NCBI GenBank assembly: GCA_036393295.1
Contig: DASWHF010000175.1
Location: 1-62,953, forward strand
DNA length: 62,953 nucleotides
Reading direction: 5' to 3'
Source: DASWHF01 sp036393295
GTDB taxonomy: Bacteria; Pseudomonadota; Gammaproteobacteria; Acidiferrobacterales; UBA6901
The translations under genes and the position numbers were made by a program. This document shows positions 60,464 through 62,953 of the stretch, piece by piece (the first letter of the stretch is position 1; the number at the start of each line of letters is the position of its first letter). The notes beneath the pieces were generated by a model, which was given only the letters and a program-made list of their open reading frames with translations, ran no database searches and had not been told where the DNA came from.

Positions 60464-60984
60464 GCGCGCCGCCCGCGCCGGCGCAGCCCCCCTGGTACCG
60501 CGAACCCTTCGTGTGGATGCTGATCGCGATACCGCTGACCGCGGTGGTGGTCGGCATGATCATGCTGTACTTTGCCGTGACCACCTACGACGGCCTGGTG
60601 GTCGACGACTATTACCAGCATGGCAAGGAGATCAACCTCACCCTGCATCGCGACCAGGCGGCGCGCCGCCACGGGCTTGCGGCCGAGCTTGAGCTCGATT
60701 CCGACGCCGGTATCGCCGACGTCGCGCTGCGTGCGGCCTCGGGCCTGCGCCTGCCGGAAGCGGTGACGCTGCGATTGTGGCATGCCACCCGCGCCGGCTT
60801 CGACCAGGTCGTGCCGCTCGCGCAGGGCCGGGTGGGGCGCTATCGCGGCGCGATCGCACCGCTCGCGCCCGGCCACTGGCATGTGCAGATCGAGGCCGAT
60901 GACTGGCGACTGACCGGATCGATCCGGCAACCGGGCGCGGCGCGACTGGCGCTGCGCCCGGACCAACCGCCGCCGGCGCCGTGA
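60460..60984 (+). CDS. ccoH: FixH/CcoH family protein
   Basis: 174-aa protein with one N-terminal helix (PFVWMLIAIPLTAVVVGM) and a periplasmic beta-rich domain. The motif VDDYYQHGKEINLTL is diagnostic of FixH/CcoH, which joins the CcoI copper pump or the oxidase itself. Its ATG overlaps the ccoG stop (ATGA). Confidence 0.92.
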   Translation: MSAPPAPAQPPWYREPFVWMLIAIPLTAVVVGMIMLYFAVTTYDGLVVDDYYQHGKEINLTLHRDQAARRHGLAAELELDSDAGIADVALRAASGLRLPEAVTLRLWHATRAGFDQVVPLAQGRVGRYRGAIAPLAPGHWHVQIEADDWRLTGSIRQPGAARLALRPDQPPPAP

Positions 60985-60994
60985 GCGCGTCGCG

Positions 60995-61744
60995 ATGATC
61001 GGCGGCACGGAGCTCAGCGCGGTCTCGCTGTTCCTCGCCGGCCTGCTCGGGTCGGTGCACTGTATCGGCATGTGCGGCGGCATCACCGGCGCGCTGACCC
61101 TGGCCCTGCCGGAGCCGGTGCGCAGCCGCCAGGCGCGGCTCATCCCTTACCTGCTCGCTTATAACGCCGGGCGCATCCTGAGTTACACGCTCGCCGGTGC
61201 GCTGGTCGGCGCCGCCGGCGCCGCGCTCGCCGGGGTGTTCACACGCGAGCTCGCCATGAGTGTCGGGCGCATCGTCTCCGGCGGCTTCATGGTGCTGCTC
61301 GGGCTTTACGTCGCCGGCTGGTGGTCGGCCCTGATCGGGCTGGAACGGTTGGGCGCGCGCTTGTGGCGCCGCGTGGAGCCGCTCGGCCGTCGCTTCCTGC
61401 CGCCGCGTGGGCCGCTCTCAGCGCTCGCCCTCGGCCTGGTCTGGGGCTGGCTGCCGTGCGGGCTGGTGTACAGCGCGCTGGCGTTCGCGCTGGTCTCGGG
61501 CGGCGCGGCCGCGGGTGCGACGCTGATGCTCGCCTTCGGTTTCGGCACGCTGCCGATGCTGCTCGCGATGGGCGCCGCCGCGCGCTGGCTGACGCGGATC
61601 ACACGCAGTGCCTGGCTGCGCCAGCTGGCTGGGGCGCTGATCCTGGTGTTCGGCCTGACCATGCTGTTCGGCGCCGGCGCGCACCAGCACGCGGAGTCGC
61701 TGCCGGATGGGGACGCGGCTGTTACGGGTCACCACAACCACTGA
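60995..61744 (+). CDS. SafE/UreH-type membrane protein, probable copper-related transporter
   Basis: 249-aa protein with about six helices and the motif GLLGSVHCIGMCGG, seen in the sulfite exporter TauE/SafE-like DsbD-type group that often follows fixH. The C-terminus is His-rich (HQHAE, GHHNH), pointing to metal. In this position such proteins are thought to help cbb3 metal supply; sulfite export is only a name from the parent family. Confidence 0.85.
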   Translation: MIGGTELSAVSLFLAGLLGSVHCIGMCGGITGALTLALPEPVRSRQARLIPYLLAYNAGRILSYTLAGALVGAAGAALAGVFTRELAMSVGRIVSGGFMVLLGLYVAGWWSALIGLERLGARLWRRVEPLGRRFLPPRGPLSALALGLVWGWLPCGLVYSALAFALVSGGAAAGATLMLAFGFGTLPMLLAMGAAARWLTRITRSAWLRQLAGALILVFGLTMLFGAGAHQHAESLPDGDAAVTGHHNH

Positions 61745-61758
61745 GGCTTTAACGGGCC

Positions 61759-61910
61759 GTCATCGCGAGGCCCGCCCAGCGGGCCGTGGCAATCTCCGTT
61801 TAGCGCTCCGGGCGTTCGTTGCGAGGGCGCACAGCGCCCGTGGCAAACTCCGTGAGAGGCTTAGGGCGGTCACGGAGGTTGCTTCGTCGCTGCGCTCCTC
61901 ACAATGACGT
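61759..61910. repeat. Degenerate dispersed repeat, two direct and one inverted copies
   Basis: Copies are CGTCATCGCGAGG...GCAATCTCCGT (61759-61795), CGTTGCGAGGGCGC...GGCAAACTCCGT (61817-61853) and, inverted, ACGGAGGTTGCTTCG...CTCACAATGACG (about 61873-61910). They belong to the widespread GTCATTGCGAGGAGCG...GACGAAGCAATC type of repeat. No gene lies in this gap. Confidence 0.75.
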
Positions 61911-61916
61911 GAGGCG

Positions 61917-62804
61917 TCACCCGGACTCGGCGTCGCCCTCGGACGCGTTTTCCGCCCGTTGCTGCGCAAGACGTTCCTTGCGGCGCTCAAGGCGCTTTTC
62001 GAGGGCGTCGGGGCGCACCGGGATGCTGTCCTCGCCGAACAGCGACTGCTTGAGGAAGCGGAAGCTGAATCGCATCAGCTCCTCGTCGTCGCTCGCCAGG
62101 CGCTCGAGGTACGCCGGCTCCAGGTCGTAGACCTCGTTGAAGCTTGCGCTTTGCACGAACGCGCGAAAGCCGTCGAGATCGTAGCTGGCCTGGAAGAAGA
62201 GGTCGAAGCTGCGGTCGCTCGGCCGACCGACGGTTGGGCCGGAGGAGCGCTTTTTCAGTATCACCTGGCGCCATTCGCGCGTCATGTCGTCGTAGACGTC
62301 CACGCCCTGCTCGGCGCGGTATTCGCGCACCGTCTGGGTCTTGGGCTCGTCGTGGCCGAGGCAGTGGGCTTCCTTGACCACGAAGTAGAAATCCTCGTCC
62401 TCGGGTGAATCCTTCTTGCGCATGGTGTTGAGTCCCAGCGCGTAGTAGCGGCAGGCCGCCGGCCGGTCCTCGTAGACGCCGCAGCCCTCGGGCGTCAGGA
62501 ACTGGCATTCCGTCGAGCCTTCCTTGGTCTTCATCTTGAGCCCCGGCATGCCGTGGGCGTCCATCTCGAACAGTTGGGTGTGGCGGGCCAGGAACTCCTT
62601 GGAGCCGAGGCCGAGGCGCTTCTGCAGGCGCAGCAGGTCGTAGGGCGTGAGCAGGATGTCGATGCTCTTGCAGCACTCGTTGAAGCAGGCGATACCGGTG
62701 TGGCAGCGGAACCGGAAGCGGTCGTCGAGCGTCAGCTTGATCGGCACGATCGGGCTCGACGGACGCGGGTCCTTGATATTGGGGTCGTTGAAATCCTCGC
62801 TCAT
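61917..62804 (-). CDS. YkgJ-family cysteine cluster protein
   Basis: 295-aa protein with the zinc/iron-cluster pattern of YkgJ: FRCHTGIACFNECCKS near residue 35, then CQFLTPEGCGVYEDRPAACRYY near residue 110 (cysteines of these two stretches would bind the metal). A later HCLG adds one more. The C-terminus is a charged helix. ATG 62804 is preferred to an upstream ATG 30 bp before. Function in this family is not known; metal-dependent demethylase or transferase roles have been guessed. Confidence 0.85.
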   Translation of the reverse strand: MSEDFNDPNIKDPRPSSPIVPIKLTLDDRFRFRCHTGIACFNECCKSIDILLTPYDLLRLQKRLGLGSKEFLARHTQLFEMDAHGMPGLKMKTKEGSTECQFLTPEGCGVYEDRPAACRYYALGLNTMRKKDSPEDEDFYFVVKEAHCLGHDEPKTQTVREYRAEQGVDVYDDMTREWRQVILKKRSSGPTVGRPSDRSFDLFFQASYDLDGFRAFVQSASFNEVYDLEPAYLERLASDDEELMRFSFRFLKQSLFGEDSIPVRPDALEKRLERRKERLAQQRAENASEGDAESG

Positions 62805-62900
62805 GAGTTCACCTTGACGGCTCGTGAAAACCACGGGGAACGGTTGCGACGCCCGGTCCGGTGCGCCGGGCCGCAGCGCGTTCCGCGTGATTCTCCTTCG

Positions 62901-62937
62901 GAAAAAAAGGGTCCGGGCACGTCACGCACCCGGACCC
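62901..62937 (-). terminator. Rho-independent terminator of a gene beyond the window
   Basis: Stem GGGTCCGGG / CCCGGACCC (62909-62917, 62929-62937). On the minus strand it is followed by TTTTTTT, so it ends a minus-strand transcript coming from the right, outside this window. Confidence 0.85.
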
Positions 62938-62953
62938 CCCTACCACACTAATG

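Overview
The window reads as part of the chromosome of a high-GC, Gram-negative gammaproteobacterium that lives by sulfur oxidation. The evidence is sulfide dehydrogenase genes (fccAB), a qmoAB-hdrCB module of the kind that serves the reverse APS pathway, a TusA sulfur carrier, CbbQ/CbbO-type Rubisco-activase genes, a cbb3 oxidase operon with an FNR regulator, and LPS/outer-membrane genes (lptD, surA). An Acidiferrobacterales-like sulfur oxidiser fits best, but no rRNA or other taxonomic marker is present, so this is inference. I saw no tRNA, rRNA, CRISPR array, prophage or complete insertion sequence.

Layout. 1-4500: a palindrome cluster, then ntrB-ntrC and glnA with NtrC sites and a sigma-54 promoter. 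4513-7000: an operon with a PP-loop thiouridylase-like protein, TusA and a cation-efflux protein, followed by an intergenic stretch with an orphan terminator. 7518-13312: mtgA, glyQS, a MazG-like protein, a degenerate GmhB-like protein and plsC. 13313-20750: repeats, rsmA-pdxA-surA-lptD on the minus strand, and divergent amgK-murU for peptidoglycan recycling. 20852-21301: two tiny lysine-rich protein genes. 21766-26060: split B12-dependent ribonucleotide reductase, its large part carrying an intein, with probable NrdR boxes. 26173-31879: archease-rtcB-pncA-pncB-polX (RNA repair and NAD salvage). 32134-36889: a DUF4153-like membrane protein and cbbQ-cbbO. 37209-42485: qmoA-qmoB-hdrC-hdrB.

42657-48364 is the least explained region. 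It holds four paralogous lipoproteins with divergent middles and a shared C-terminal TPR-like signature, a secreted papain-like cysteine peptidase candidate, a decayed copy of the 5' end of that peptidase gene, and a 108-bp MITE-like element. 48365-61744 is respiratory: fccAB behind a perfect FNR box, ccoS/ccoI, fnr, a Yip1-family protein, ccoNOQP behind a second FNR box, then ccoG, fixH and a SafE-type transporter. The window ends with a degenerate dispersed repeat and a YkgJ-family Fe/Zn-cluster protein.

Working together: sulfide electrons collected by FccAB in the periplasm can reach the cbb3 oxidase through cytochrome c, while QmoAB-HdrCB would link cytoplasmic sulfite/APS oxidation to the quinone pool. 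Both fccA and ccoN carry FNR sites, and fnr lies between them, so sulfide oxidation and high-affinity respiration look co-regulated by oxygen.
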